A DNA stretch of 56,638 nucleotides from JBDHZK01 sp039811865 (GTDB lineage: Bacteria > Actinomycetota > Actinomycetes > Propionibacteriales > Propionibacteriaceae), in the NCBI GenBank assembly GCA_039811865.1, contig JBDHZK010000003.1:1-56638 (forward strand), given 5' to 3'. The translations under genes were made by a program, and so were the position numbers. Shown one piece after another: positions 1 through 8,223 of this stretch (position 1 is its first letter; the number at the start of each line of letters is the position of its first letter). The notes below the pieces were generated by a model. The model was given only the letters and a program-made list of their open reading frames with translations. It had not been told where the DNA came from and ran no database searches.

Positions 1-2
1 CC

Positions 3-188
3 ACGTACCTCGAAGACTCAGCCTTGACAGCGGCCGACCGCTGCGATCGCTGCGGGGCGCAGGCCTACCTGCGCGTAACGCTGGCCGTCGGGGAGCTGTT
101 GTTTTGTGCGCACCACGCTCGGGCGCACCAGGAGAAGCTGCAGCAAGTTGCCCTGAAGATCCAAGACGAGACGAGCAAGCTGGCCTGA
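3..188 (+). CDS. DUF7455-type small zinc-ribbon-like protein (5' end outside window)
   Basis: Only the last 61 codons are in the window; the start lies upstream. The visible protein contains LTAADRCDRCGAQAYLRV, then ELLFCAHHARAH and a charged helical tail. The CxxC pair and the later Cys-His-His group look like a small metal-binding knuckle. This matches the short DUF7455 proteins widespread in actinobacteria, whose biochemical role is unknown. A strong terminator follows 14 nt after the stop, so this is the last gene of its transcript. The family call is from recognition; no function is claimed. Confidence 0.75.
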   Translation, partial: TYLEDSALTAADRCDRCGAQAYLRVTLAVGELLFCAHHARAHQEKLQQVALKIQDETSKLA

Positions 189-202
189 CACGAAACCTGA
201 TG

Positions 203-236
203 CCGGGCCCCCGCGACCACGATCGCGGGGGCCCGG
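203..236 (+). terminator. Intrinsic terminator after the DUF7455 gene
   Basis: A perfect 14-bp G+C-rich stem (203-216 with 223-236) closes a 6-nt loop and is followed by TTGCTTTCC. It separates the DUF7455 gene from the beta-glucoside operon. Confidence 0.8.
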
Positions 237-382
237 TTGCTTTCCCCGGACGCCCATCTCGATGGGCCAGGCCAAAGTTGGCCCCGCCGCCATCGCCGCG
301 GATACCGAAGCTCAACCGGGGTGAGGCGCGACGCCGGGTCGGCGTCCCCACCCCGGGGCACGCTCAGGCCGACGCACCGGGT

Positions 383-412
383 TTGACAGGATTGGCATCT
401 TCAGTTTAGATG
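383..412 (+). promoter_or_regulatory. Probable SigA promoter of the beta-glucoside operon
   Basis: A perfect -35 hexamer TTGACA lies at 383-388. Two overlapping -10 candidates follow: TTAGAT at 406-411 (17-nt spacer) or TAGATG at 407-412 (18-nt spacer). The position fits a transcript starting just ahead of the RAT element at 438. The -10 is only a partial match, so the exact start site is uncertain. Confidence 0.55.
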
Positions 413-437
413 TCCCCACCGGCAACGCCGGCCACAA

Positions 438-466
438 GGTTGTCACTCGCAAGAGGCAAGACTTGG
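438..466 (+). promoter_or_regulatory. RAT (ribonucleic antiterminator), target of the LicT-type protein
   Basis: The segment GGTTGTCACTCGC followed by AAGAGGCAAGAC matches the BglG/SacY/LicT antiterminator consensus (GG-TTGT-ACT-...-GGCAA-AC), which folds into a short hairpin with two asymmetric internal loops. Its 3' part overlaps the 5' arm of the terminator at 459-499, so the two structures are mutually exclusive. A LicT/BglG protein is encoded at the end of the same operon (3887-4723). This is the standard layout for substrate-induced antitermination. Confidence 0.85.
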
Positions 467-499
467 TCTGACCCAAGGGGGTCGACCAGGTCTTTTTTT
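459..499 (+). terminator. Regulated leader terminator of the bgl operon
   Basis: A long interrupted stem pairs AGACTTGGTC (459-468) with GACCAGGTCT (484-493), with one G-U pair, and continues inward as GACCC/GGGTC. A seven-T run (493-499) follows directly. The 5' arm shares bases with the RAT element, so binding of the antiterminator protein to RAT should prevent this hairpin. Confidence 0.85.
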
Positions 500-536
500 G
501 TTTCCCGGGAACTTCGCTATTCCAAAGGAGGAAGGC

Positions 537-2411
537 ATGGCCAGCGTCGACTTCAAGTCGCTAGCCCAGGACATCCTGAAAGAGGTGGGCGGTGAATCCA
601 ATGTCGCGTCCGTCTCGCACTGCGCCACCAGGCTGCGGTTCCAGCTCAAGGATCAGTCGAAGGCGAACAAAGCGGCCGTCGAGTCGCTGAAGGGCGTCAT
701 CACGACCGTTGAATCCGGCGGTCAGTTCCAAGTCGTCATCGGCAACAACGTGCCCAAGGTTTACGCCGAGCTCGGCCCGATCACCCAACAGGGTGGGGAC
801 GACTCGGAGGCGCCGAAGGGCAACCTGCTGAACCAGTTCGTCGCCCTGATCTCGTCGATCTTCCTGCCGATTCTTTGGCCCCTGGCCGGCACCGGCCTGT
901 ACAAGGCGTTCCTTGCCGTGGCCGCGCAGTTCAACTGGATCGACACCAAGGGGACGACCTACACGATCCTGAACGCGTCGGCGGACGCGCTGATCAACTT
1001 CCTGCCCCTCCTCTTGGCCGTGACCGCGTCCCGCCGCTTCAAGGCGGACACGTTCACCTCGATGGCGATCGCCGGCGCGCTGGTCTACCCGTCGATCGTC
1101 GCCCTGAACTCCGGCACCGACCCGGTCACGTTCTTCGGCATTCCCGTCGTAATGGTGAGCTACGTCTCCTCGGTTATCCCCGTGATCGTCGGCGTCTGGG
1201 TGCAAAGCCACCTGGAACGCTTCCTGAAGAAGATCCTTCCCGACTTCCTGCGCAACTTCATGACCCCGCTGCTCAGCGTTTTGATCATGGTTCCGCTGAT
1301 CCTGCTGACGATCGGTCCGGCCACGACCTTCATCGGCCGCGGCATCTCGAGTGGCATCAACTGGGTGTGGACGGTCGCGCCGCCATTCGGCCCGGCGATC
1401 GGCGGTCTGGTGATGGGCGCCCTGTGGCAGGTCTTCGTCATCTTCGGTCTGCACTGGGCGTTCGTGCCGTTCATGATCAACGACCTGACCACCATCGGCT
1501 ACTCGCTGCTGGTCGGACCCCTTCCGGCCGCCGTCCTCGCGCAGGCGGCCGCCACCCTGGGCGTCTTCATCCGCAGCAAGAACCTCGATATGAAGGAACT
1601 GGCGGGTCCGGCTTCGATCTCGGGCTTCCTCGCCGGCATCACCGAACCGGCCATCTACGGTGTCACCTTGCGGTTGAAGAAGCCGTTCATCTACGGCGTC
1701 ATCGGCGGCGGCATCGGCGGCGCGATCGCGGCGTCCGGCGGTTCGGCGGCGAAGTCGTTCGTCTTCCCCAGCCTGATCGCCCTGCCGGCGTTCACGGTCG
1801 GCAACTTCACCCTGCAACTGATCGGCACGGCGGTCGCGATCGGCATCGCGCTCACGCTGACGCTCGTCCTCGGCTTCGACGACCCGCCCAACAAGGTGGT
1901 CGACGCCGCTGCGGAGGCCGGCGAGGAAGCGCCCGCTGTCGCGGCGGCCGCGGGGACGACCAACCAGGTCGGCTCCCCCATGACCGGACGGCTGGTGCCC
2001 CTTTCGGACGTCCCGGACAAGGTGTTCGCCTCCGGCGCGATGGGTGCCGGGGTTGGCATCATCCCCACGGACGGACGCGTGGTGGCCCCCTTCGATGGCG
2101 AGGTGATCATGACCATGAACTCGCACCATGCGTTCGGGCTGCGTTCGGCCGACGGCGTCGAGGTGCTGATCCACGTCGGGCTGGACACCGTCCGGCTCAA
2201 GGGTGAGCACTTCGCGCCCGTGGCGACCAAGGGCCAGAAGGTGTCGGCCGGAGACGTCCTTGTCGATGCCGACCTCGATGGGATCAAAGCGGCGGGATAC
2301 GATCCCACCACTGTGATCGCGGTCACCAACACGGCAAAGTTCGCCGAGGTTGTCCCGGGCCAGGCCGGCCCGGTTTCCGAGGGTGACCCCATCCTGACCA
2401 TCACCCACTGA
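537..2411 (+). CDS. bglF: PTS beta-glucoside transporter subunit EIIBCA
   Basis: This membrane phosphotransferase imports and phosphorylates beta-glucosides using phosphate from HPr. All three domains are in one 624-residue chain. EIIB covers about residues 1-85, with phospho-Cys29 in SHCATRLRF. EIIC covers about 100-455, with many membrane helices and GITEPAIYGV. EIIA covers about 480-620, with His531 (HHAFGL) and the phospho-acceptor His546 (VLIHVGLDTV). The start is placed at ATG 537 behind AAAGGAGGAAG; an in-frame ATG at 498 lies in the terminator and has no ribosome site. It is the first gene of bglF-bglA-licT, controlled by the RAT leader. Beta-glucoside specificity rests on family and context; the exact sugar is not known. 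Confidence 0.92.
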   Translation: MASVDFKSLAQDILKEVGGESNVASVSHCATRLRFQLKDQSKANKAAVESLKGVITTVESGGQFQVVIGNNVPKVYAELGPITQQGGDDSEAPKGNLLNQFVALISSIFLPILWPLAGTGLYKAFLAVAAQFNWIDTKGTTYTILNASADALINFLPLLLAVTASRRFKADTFTSMAIAGALVYPSIVALNSGTDPVTFFGIPVVMVSYVSSVIPVIVGVWVQSHLERFLKKILPDFLRNFMTPLLSVLIMVPLILLTIGPATTFIGRGISSGINWVWTVAPPFGPAIGGLVMGALWQVFVIFGLHWAFVPFMINDLTTIGYSLLVGPLPAAVLAQAAATLGVFIRSKNLDMKELAGPASISGFLAGITEPAIYGVTLRLKKPFIYGVIGGGIGGAIAASGGSAAKSFVFPSLIALPAFTVGNFTLQLIGTAVAIGIALTLTLVLGFDDPPNKVVDAAAEAGEEAPAVAAAAGTTNQVGSPMTGRLVPLSDVPDKVFASGAMGAGVGIIPTDGRVVAPFDGEVIMTMNSHHAFGLRSADGVEVLIHVGLDTVRLKGEHFAPVATKGQKVSAGDVLVDADLDGIKAAGYDPTTVIAVTNTAKFAEVVPGQAGPVSEGDPILTITH

Positions 2412-2436
2412 CGCCGCCAGCGAAAGGCCCCAAGCG

Positions 2437-3843
2437 ATGTACTACAACCAGCTTCCGCCCTTCCCGCAGAACTTCCTCTGGAGCGGATCGACCTCGGCCT
2501 ACCAGGTCGAGGGCGCCTGGGACGAGGACGGCAAGGGGCCGTCGGTGATCGACGCCCGGGGGGAGTACCCCCCGGGCACGGCGGACTTCACCGTCGCGGC
2601 CGATCACTATCACCGCTACGCCGAGGACGTCGCCTTGTTCGCCGAGCTGGGCCTGAAGGCATACCGGTTCTCCATCGCCTGGACGCGCATCGTCCCCGAC
2701 GGTGATGGCGAGGTGAATCCCAAGGGCATCGAGTTCTACCACGGCCTGATCGACGCGCTCCTGGCGGCGGGCATCGAGCCGATCGTCACCATGTACCACT
2801 TCGATCTGCCACAGGCGCTGGCGGAGAAGGGGGGCTGGCGCAGCCGGGATACGGTGGCCGCCTTCGAGCGATTCGCCCGCATCCTGTTCGCCGAGTACGG
2901 CGACAAGGTGACCTACTGGCTGACCATCAACGAGCAGAACATGATGATCCTGCACGGCGAGGCCATCGGCACGATCGCCCCCGGGGACCCCAAGGAGTCC
3001 CTCATGCAGCAGAACCACCACATGTTCTTGGCGCAGGCCAAGGCGATGGCCGCCTGCCACGAACTGTTGCCGAACGCCAAGATCGGGCCGGCGCCCAACA
3101 TCTCCGTCGTCTACCCCGCCACCCCGCATCCGGAAGACATCATCGCCGCCGACGACCACAACGTCCTGCGCAACTGGCTGTATCTCGACCTGGCGGTCCA
3201 CGGCCGCTACCACAACGTCGCTTGGGCGTTCATGCGCGAGCGCGGGCTCGCCCCGGTGATCGAGGAGGGCGACCTGGAGACCCTGGCGTCCGGCAAGCCC
3301 GACTTCATCGCCTTCAACTACTACTCCACCGCGACCGTGCGCCGACCCGACGGCGATGAGGGCCCGTCCCACCTCGGCGACCAGCAGGTCAGCGTCGGCG
3401 AGGCCGGCGTCTACGTCGGTGCGCCGAACCCACACCTCGGGAAGACGGAGTTCGGCTGGGAGATCGATCCGATCGGATTCCGGACGACCCTGCGCGCGAT
3501 CTGGGACCGGTACCAACTTCCACTGCTGGTCACCGAGAACGGCTTGGGCGCCTTCGACAAGCTCGAACCGGACGGCAGCATCCACGACGCGGGCCGGATC
3601 GACTACCTTCGCGTCCACATCGAGCAGATCCGCTTGGCCCTGGCCGACGGCGTGGACTGCTTCGGCTACAGCCCCTGGTCGGCCATCGATCTGGTCTCGA
3701 CGCATCAGGGGGTGGCGAAGCGCTACGGCTTCATCTTCGTCAACCGGGACGAGTACGACCTGCTCGACCTGGCGCGCTACAAGAAGGACTCCTTCCATTG
3801 GTACGCCAAAGTGATCGCCACCAACGGTGAGGACCTTTCCTGA
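2437..3843 (+). CDS. bglA: GH1 6-phospho-beta-glucosidase
   Basis: This cytoplasmic retaining glycosidase hydrolyses the 6-phospho-beta-glucosides delivered by the PTS to glucose 6-phosphate and an aglycone or sugar. The 468-residue length is normal for family GH1. The acid/base Glu166 lies in LTINEQN and the nucleophile Glu367 in LLVTENGLG. The C-terminal stretch DLVSTHQGVAKRYGFIFVNR carries the Ser/Lys/Tyr pattern that binds the 6-phosphate in phospho-glycosidases, separating it from plain beta-glucosidases. It lies 25 nt after the PTS gene, with an AAAGG ribosome site at 2423-2427, and is co-transcribed with it. Confidence 0.92.
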   Translation: MYYNQLPPFPQNFLWSGSTSAYQVEGAWDEDGKGPSVIDARGEYPPGTADFTVAADHYHRYAEDVALFAELGLKAYRFSIAWTRIVPDGDGEVNPKGIEFYHGLIDALLAAGIEPIVTMYHFDLPQALAEKGGWRSRDTVAAFERFARILFAEYGDKVTYWLTINEQNMMILHGEAIGTIAPGDPKESLMQQNHHMFLAQAKAMAACHELLPNAKIGPAPNISVVYPATPHPEDIIAADDHNVLRNWLYLDLAVHGRYHNVAWAFMRERGLAPVIEEGDLETLASGKPDFIAFNYYSTATVRRPDGDEGPSHLGDQQVSVGEAGVYVGAPNPHLGKTEFGWEIDPIGFRTTLRAIWDRYQLPLLVTENGLGAFDKLEPDGSIHDAGRIDYLRVHIEQIRLALADGVDCFGYSPWSAIDLVSTHQGVAKRYGFIFVNRDEYDLLDLARYKKDSFHWYAKVIATNGEDLS

Positions 3844-3886
3844 ACGTCCGCACGCCTCACCGCGGGCCGCGCCGCATGGAGAGCTA

Positions 3887-4723
3887 ATGCACATCGAAAA
3901 GGTGCTGAACAACAACGTGGTCTTGGCCAGTGAGGGCGGACGCCCGTTCGTCCTCACCGGCCGCGGACTCGGGTTCCAGGCCAAGCCGGGCGACCTGGTG
4001 GATCCGTCTCGGATCGCCCAACGCTTCGCCGCCGAGAACGGCCCCCGTAACCAGCGGCTGACCGAGTTCTTGGTGGACCTACCGCCCGAGGACGTGGCTT
4101 TGGCCGCCGAGATCCTTCGTCGGGCCTCGGTCGCGCTCGGCACGACGCTCTCGCCCGTCAACGCCATCGCCCTGGCCGACCACCTCAACTTCGCGCTGCA
4201 CCGCCAGCAAAGCGGCCAACGCGTCGACTACCCGCTGCAAGTGGAGGTTCCCTACCTATTCCCCACCGAGCATCGGTTGGCCCAGGAATGCCTCGCCCTG
4301 ATCGAGGACCGAACCGGCGTCCGACTTCCCGACGCCGAGGCGGTACCGATCGCGTTGCACCTGGTGAACGCGCAGTTCGACACCACCAACATGGCGAAGT
4401 CGGTCGCCGTCGCGGAACTACTCGATCGGGTGTTCGATGTGATCGACCAGGTGTACTCGAAATCGGTCGACCGAAGCGCCCTCAGCGCGGCCCGGTTCGT
4501 CACTCATCTGCGCTTCCTGCTGGTTCGCCTGGCCAACGGCACCGAATGGCAAGACCAGGTCGATTCGCTGACCACCGCGATCGCCGAGCGCGATCCACTG
4601 GCCTACTCCTGCGCCCTGCGCGTGCGCGACCTGCTCCAGCTGCGCCTCGGCGGCTCGGTCAGCGAGGCCGAGGTGGCCTACTTGGCGCTGCACATAGCGC
4701 GCCTCACCAGGGGTGGGGCTTAG
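3887..4723 (+). CDS. licT: BglG/LicT family transcriptional antiterminator
   Basis: This is an RNA-binding antiterminator regulated by PTS phosphorylation. The N-terminal CAT domain (about residues 1-58: IEKVLNNNVVLA, GRGLGF) binds RAT RNA. Two PRD domains follow (about 65-170 and 175-275). Conserved His residues are visible in ADHLNFALHR and IALHLVNAQF (PRD1) and in FVTHLRFLL and LALHIARL (PRD2). The 278-residue length is typical. The start is set at ATG 3887 behind GGAGAGC; an upstream in-frame ATG would add 20 residues that are not family-like. Placed last in the operon, it should be autoregulated through the RAT at 438-466. Confidence 0.9.
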   Translation: MHIEKVLNNNVVLASEGGRPFVLTGRGLGFQAKPGDLVDPSRIAQRFAAENGPRNQRLTEFLVDLPPEDVALAAEILRRASVALGTTLSPVNAIALADHLNFALHRQQSGQRVDYPLQVEVPYLFPTEHRLAQECLALIEDRTGVRLPDAEAVPIALHLVNAQFDTTNMAKSVAVAELLDRVFDVIDQVYSKSVDRSALSAARFVTHLRFLLVRLANGTEWQDQVDSLTTAIAERDPLAYSCALRVRDLLQLRLGGSVSEAEVAYLALHIARLTRGGA

Positions 4724-4764
4724 TCGAATAGGCCGAGCGGCAATGAAGCGGTGCGCAATAATGC

Positions 4765-5412
4765 CTAGCCCGCCAACTGACCGATCGAGCCGCTGCCCGA
4801 CAGAGCTCCGCAGACATGATTCTGCGTGACCGGGATCGAAATGGTGTACGGACAGTTCGTACCGTTGGTGGTCGAGACGGTGCTCCCGCCCGCATCGGTG
4901 AATTGCAAGTAGTACGTCAACGAGATACTGGTCAAATAATCCTGATAGAGGTGCCCGACCTTATCGCTGACATTGAGACAGTCGTCGTAGCCGAATGTGT
5001 AACCGTTGAACAGCACGCCCAGAGTGGGCGAAGCGGCGACCGTGACGCCATTCGTCTGATCGCAGGGCCCGCCCGCCGTGATCGTTCCCGCGAAGCTATG
5101 CCCCAGTGCCGTGTTGGCCGACACCTTGGTGGGACAGAAGAACCAGTACCAGGCGATGCTGGTATCCGTAAGGCACGTCTGCTTGAACGAACCCATCGTC
5201 CAGTTGATCAAAGTGCTTGCGCCCGCATCGGGCGTGCTCGACGTCCAGGACGGCGCACTGCCCGAAGCGGTTGCCAGACACGAGGACGTCGGGCATTCAA
5301 ACGGCGACGCCGCTAGCGCTGGAGCAGCCGAGACGACGGCGATCGCTGGCAGAGCCCAGGCCGCGCCCTTTGCCACGGTCCTGCGGGAAACGCGTCCGGG
5401 GACAGCGGCCAT
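4765..5412 (-). CDS. Tat-exported eight-cysteine protein of unknown function
   Basis: The 215-residue protein starts with a twin-arginine signal: SRRTVAKG (Arg10-Arg11), a hydrophobic Ala-rich core, and a likely cleavage after APALA near residue 34. The mature part has eight cysteines (an even number, possibly four disulfides), many Ser/Thr/Gly residues and aromatic patches such as IAWYWFFC. No enzyme motif, LPXTG sorting signal or C-terminal anchor is visible. ATG 5412 has GAGG six nt upstream; a TTG two codons earlier is less likely. It converges on licT and stands alone. I do not recognise the family; a secreted or wall-associated protein is inferred from the signal only. Confidence 0.75.
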   Translation of the reverse strand: MAAVPGRVSRRTVAKGAAWALPAIAVVSAAPALAASPFECPTSSCLATASGSAPSWTSSTPDAGASTLINWTMGSFKQTCLTDTSIAWYWFFCPTKVSANTALGHSFAGTITAGGPCDQTNGVTVAASPTLGVLFNGYTFGYDDCLNVSDKVGHLYQDYLTSISLTYYLQFTDAGGSTVSTTNGTNCPYTISIPVTQNHVCGALSGSGSIGQLAG

Positions 5413-5532
5413 GCCCAACCTCGAATCGAGAATCTAGCCTCATCGGTCAGGTAGACCCTAGCAACACCGAGCAGGGTCAAGGGGGGCACCCCCCGCGCAA
5501 TGCCACCGGCAAGCGTCCGGAAGGGTTTGTTT

Positions 5533-6939
5533 CTAGGACTCTTCATCCTCATTACTTTGGGGTATCACCTGAGGCCGATCGAGCGTCAGCGTACTGTCCA
5601 CATGAGGCGCCGCCGCCGGCCTGGTGAACGCCCACTCCGGGTCTGTGAGCATGCGCGCGCTGGCCAGGCCGGCGACCATGCCAATCACGACCAGGACGGT
5701 CGCTACCCCGTTCTGGACGGCGGAGGTGACATCGCGCTGGTCGAAGTACAACAGCGTCCGAAGTGCGGAGGAGCCAGGAATCGAAACCAGGACGCTGGGC
5801 ACCGTCATGATGATCTTGGTCAGCTTCAGGACCGATCCCGCGATAGCGCAACCGATTCCGATCACGAAGCAGCCGGTAAACGTGGCCACGTGGTTCGGAA
5901 CGCCGTTTTCGAGCATCAGCAGTCGGGGCACGTTGGCGATCGCCCCGACTATCCCGGCGGCGAGGGCCGCCTTGGGAGGGCAGTTGAACATGGTCGCCCA
6001 GCCGAACACCGCGGTGAAGGACGCGACGACGTGCACTGCCCAAACGAGGACGGGCGGGCCGGGCGGCGCGGTCACCACGTCCGGGGAAACGCCCGAAACG
6101 GCCGCGACCATCCAGACCCCGATGGCTATCGAGAGCAGGACCATCATCGCGTAGGTGATACGAGTCACGCCGGCGGGCAAATCGATCCGAGCCAGGTCCA
6201 GGCCGCTGGTAATCAACGGAAATCCTGGAATGAGAAAGATCGCGGCACAGACGAAGCCGGCCGCCAATCGGGGGCTGGTCTGGCCCGAGATGAGCTCGAT
6301 CAAATGCGTCAGCAGGACGAAACTGCCGCACGAGACAGCCGCGGCGGTGGCTACGGCGGCCAGATGGTTCACCTGGAACTTGGTGAGGAGCCTGAGCAAG
6401 GCGTAGCCCAGCATGGCCGCGAAGAACACGGCGATCACTTCCTGGACGCCGCCGTTTGTCAACACGCAGACCGCGGCGCAGGCGGCCCCGACCAACGGAA
6501 TCAGTTGCACGGGCCGGTAGTGCGGTGGGCGCGCTTCGATCGCCCGCAAGCGGTCGGCGATGTCCCCCGCGGTCGTCCTCGGCGGGAGGGTGTAGATCAG
6601 GTCCTGCAGTTCGGCGATCCGGGCCGCGTTCACCCCAGGTTTGGGGATCTCGGCCACCTGGGTTCTGAAGATGCCCCGCCGCTCGACCGTTGCCACGATC
6701 TCGGTGTACCCGATCTGCGCCCGCAGCCGGTCCACGCCGAGGCTCGCGGCGACTACGCGCATCAGTTCCCGCACGCGCAGGGAACTCGTGCCCGCTCCGA
6801 GCATCAAGATTCCCGCCTTCAAGATGACGTCCGAGCGGCGAATCAGGTGCCGGGGCTCGAGGTCGTCCTCGAACTGATGTTCGTCAACCACTCCGGTCTC
6901 GTCCACGGAAACAAAAACTACCGGCCCGCGGCCCCGCAA
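5533..6939 (-). CDS. thrE: ThrE-family threonine/serine exporter-like membrane protein
   Basis: A protein of about 468 residues with the ThrE layout. A soluble N-terminal part (ILMLGAGTSSLRVRELM, then the amphipathic segment GVNAARIAELQDLIYTLPP) is followed by about ten membrane helices in two half-domains, with FLIPGFPLITSGLDLARID between them. Corynebacterium ThrE exports threonine and serine using the proton gradient; substrate here is inferred from the family. The start is uncertain: TTG 6939 is used, and internal GTG codons near 6880-6900 are alternatives. It begins 9 nt after cbiT and is probably co-transcribed with it, an odd pairing. Confidence 0.8.
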   Translation of the reverse strand: MRGRGPVVFVSVDETGVVDEHQFEDDLEPRHLIRRSDVILKAGILMLGAGTSSLRVRELMRVVAASLGVDRLRAQIGYTEIVATVERRGIFRTQVAEIPKPGVNAARIAELQDLIYTLPPRTTAGDIADRLRAIEARPPHYRPVQLIPLVGAACAAVCVLTNGGVQEVIAVFFAAMLGYALLRLLTKFQVNHLAAVATAAAVSCGSFVLLTHLIELISGQTSPRLAAGFVCAAIFLIPGFPLITSGLDLARIDLPAGVTRITYAMMVLLSIAIGVWMVAAVSGVSPDVVTAPPGPPVLVWAVHVVASFTAVFGWATMFNCPPKAALAAGIVGAIANVPRLLMLENGVPNHVATFTGCFVIGIGCAIAGSVLKLTKIIMTVPSVLVSIPGSSALRTLLYFDQRDVTSAVQNGVATVLVVIGMVAGLASARMLTDPEWAFTRPAAAPHVDSTLTLDRPQVIPQSNEDEES

Positions 6940-6948
6940 TGGTTGCCA

Positions 6949-7554
6949 CTAAGCCTTACGGGCGGCCCAGGCACAGACGCTGCGATAGGGCTTGAACCCG
7001 GTGAACCGGCCGATCGGCTCGGCCACCTCGACGCCCACCCGCGTCAGCTCACCGCCCAAGCGGCGGTAGGCGCCCAGCAACACCGCGTCGGACTCAGCGG
7101 TCACGCTGTGGGCCACCAACCGTCCACCCGCCGCCAACCCTCGCCACGAACTTTCGAGGACGCCCGCGCTCACCCCTCCGCCGACGAAGACGGCATTTGG
7201 CGACGCCAACCCCGGCAGGGCCGTGGCCACGTCCGCGACGACCACCTCGACTCGGCCGGCGGCCCCCAGCCGCTCGGCGTTCACAGCGATGCGGGCCGCT
7301 CTGGCTGGGTCGCGCTCGACGGCGATGGCCGTGTTGGCCTCGTCCAGGCGACACCACTCGATGCTGATGGAGCCGGTGCCCGCCCCCAGATCCCACAGCC
7401 GTTCCCCGCCGACCGGGGCGAGCATGGCCAGGGCGAACGCCCGCAGCGGGCGCTTGGTCATGAGCCCGTCGCTGACAAACACCGCGTCCGGTAGCCCAGA
7501 ACTGAGCTGACGCAAATCATGGCCAAGTTCTCGGTCGTCCACGGCCAGCACCAT
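6949..7554 (-). CDS. cbiT: Precorrin-6B C12-decarboxylating methyltransferase, stand-alone CbiT
   Basis: CbiT removes the acetate carboxyl group at C12 and methylates C15 of the corrin ring. In the aerobic pathway this is normally the C-terminal half of CobL. The 201-residue protein shows GLMTKRPLRAFAL, the SAM-binding loop LWDLGAGTGSISIEW, the acidic AVERDP end of strand 2, and FVGGG. All SAM-binding features are intact. The start is taken at ATG 7554, preceded by AGGG; longer in-frame readings run antisense through cobO. It is divergent from cobO and about 5.3 kb from cbiE, which carries a degenerate copy of this domain. Confidence 0.88.
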   Translation of the reverse strand: MVLAVDDRELGHDLRQLSSGLPDAVFVSDGLMTKRPLRAFALAMLAPVGGERLWDLGAGTGSISIEWCRLDEANTAIAVERDPARAARIAVNAERLGAAGRVEVVVADVATALPGLASPNAVFVGGGVSAGVLESSWRGLAAGGRLVAHSVTAESDAVLLGAYRRLGGELTRVGVEVAEPIGRFTGFKPYRSVCAWAARKA

Positions 7555-7578
7555 ATCCCTGCGGCAGAATCGTCCCCC

Positions 7579-8223
7579 GTGACTGACGGACCCCATAGCG
7601 GGCAAGAGCCCGTGGCCGGACCAATGACCGTTGCGCCCCCCGATGGCCTGACCACCAGGCAGCGGCGCCTTCGGCCCGCGCTGATCGTCAACACCGGGGC
7701 GGGCAAGGGTAAGACGACTGCGGCGATGGGCCTGGCCCTTCGAGCCTGGCACCAGGGCTGGTCGATCGGGGTGTTCCAGTTCGTCAAGTCCGGCCGCTGG
7801 GCCAGCGGGGAGCGGATCGCGCTCGAGGCGCTCGGCGCCGAACACCGGCGCATCGGGATCGGCGGCCCCGTCGAGTGGTTCGCCACCGGCACCGGACGCA
7901 GCTGGGTTCGCAAGCCGGACGCCGAGCCCGACCAGGCGTCCTTGGCCAAGCAGGCGTGGCAGCAGGTCAAGGAGCAGCTCGCCGCCCAGAAACACCGGCT
8001 CTACGTCCTGGACGAGTTCACGTACCCGATCAAGTGGGGATGGCTCGACGTGGCCGAGGTGGTGGCGGTGTTGCGCGATCGTCCGGGATTTCAGCACGTC
8101 GTCGTGACCGGCCGTGAGGCTCCGCCCGAACTCGTCGGGATCGCCAGCGTCGTCACGGAGATGGGCAAGACCAAGCACGTCTTCGACTCCGGCCAGAAGG
8201 GGCAGCCGGGCATCGAATGGTAG
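7579..8223 (+). CDS. cobO: Cob(I)yrinic acid a,c-diamide adenosyltransferase
   Basis: CobO/BtuR transfers the 5'-deoxyadenosyl group of ATP to Co(I) corrinoid, giving the adenosylated form. The P-loop NTGAGKGKTTAAMGLALRAW is diagnostic, and GVFQFVKSGRW, LYVLDEFTYPIKWGW and VVVTGREAPPEL are typical of the family. The start is unclear: GTG 7579 (behind a possible -10 CAGAAT), ATG 7624 or ATG 7519 are all in frame; the family core begins near DGLTTRQRR. The last codons overlap the start of cobB by 7 nt, so the two are translated together. Confidence 0.88.
   Translation: MTDGPHSGQEPVAGPMTVAPPDGLTTRQRRLRPALIVNTGAGKGKTTAAMGLALRAWHQGWSIGVFQFVKSGRWASGERIALEALGAEHRRIGIGGPVEWFATGTGRSWVRKPDAEPDQASLAKQAWQQVKEQLAAQKHRLYVLDEFTYPIKWGWLDVAEVVAVLRDRPGFQHVVVTGREAPPELVGIASVVTEMGKTKHVFDSGQKGQPGIEW

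Noticed and set aside
561..2408. A 615-codon open frame antisense to bglF
   Set aside because: Shadow of the PTS gene; the translation is Asp/Arg/Gly-rich and lacks any domain.
2401..4188. A 595-codon open frame antisense to bglA and licT
   Set aside because: Overlaps two well-supported genes, has no ribosome site and no recognisable domain.
5481..5494. GGGGGG-CA-CCCCCC hairpin after thrE as a terminator
   Set aside because: The loop would be too small unless pairs open, and no T-run follows; too weak to list.
5500..7494. A 664-codon plus-strand frame across thrE and cbiT
   Set aside because: Both minus-strand genes show clear family motifs; this frame is antisense noise.
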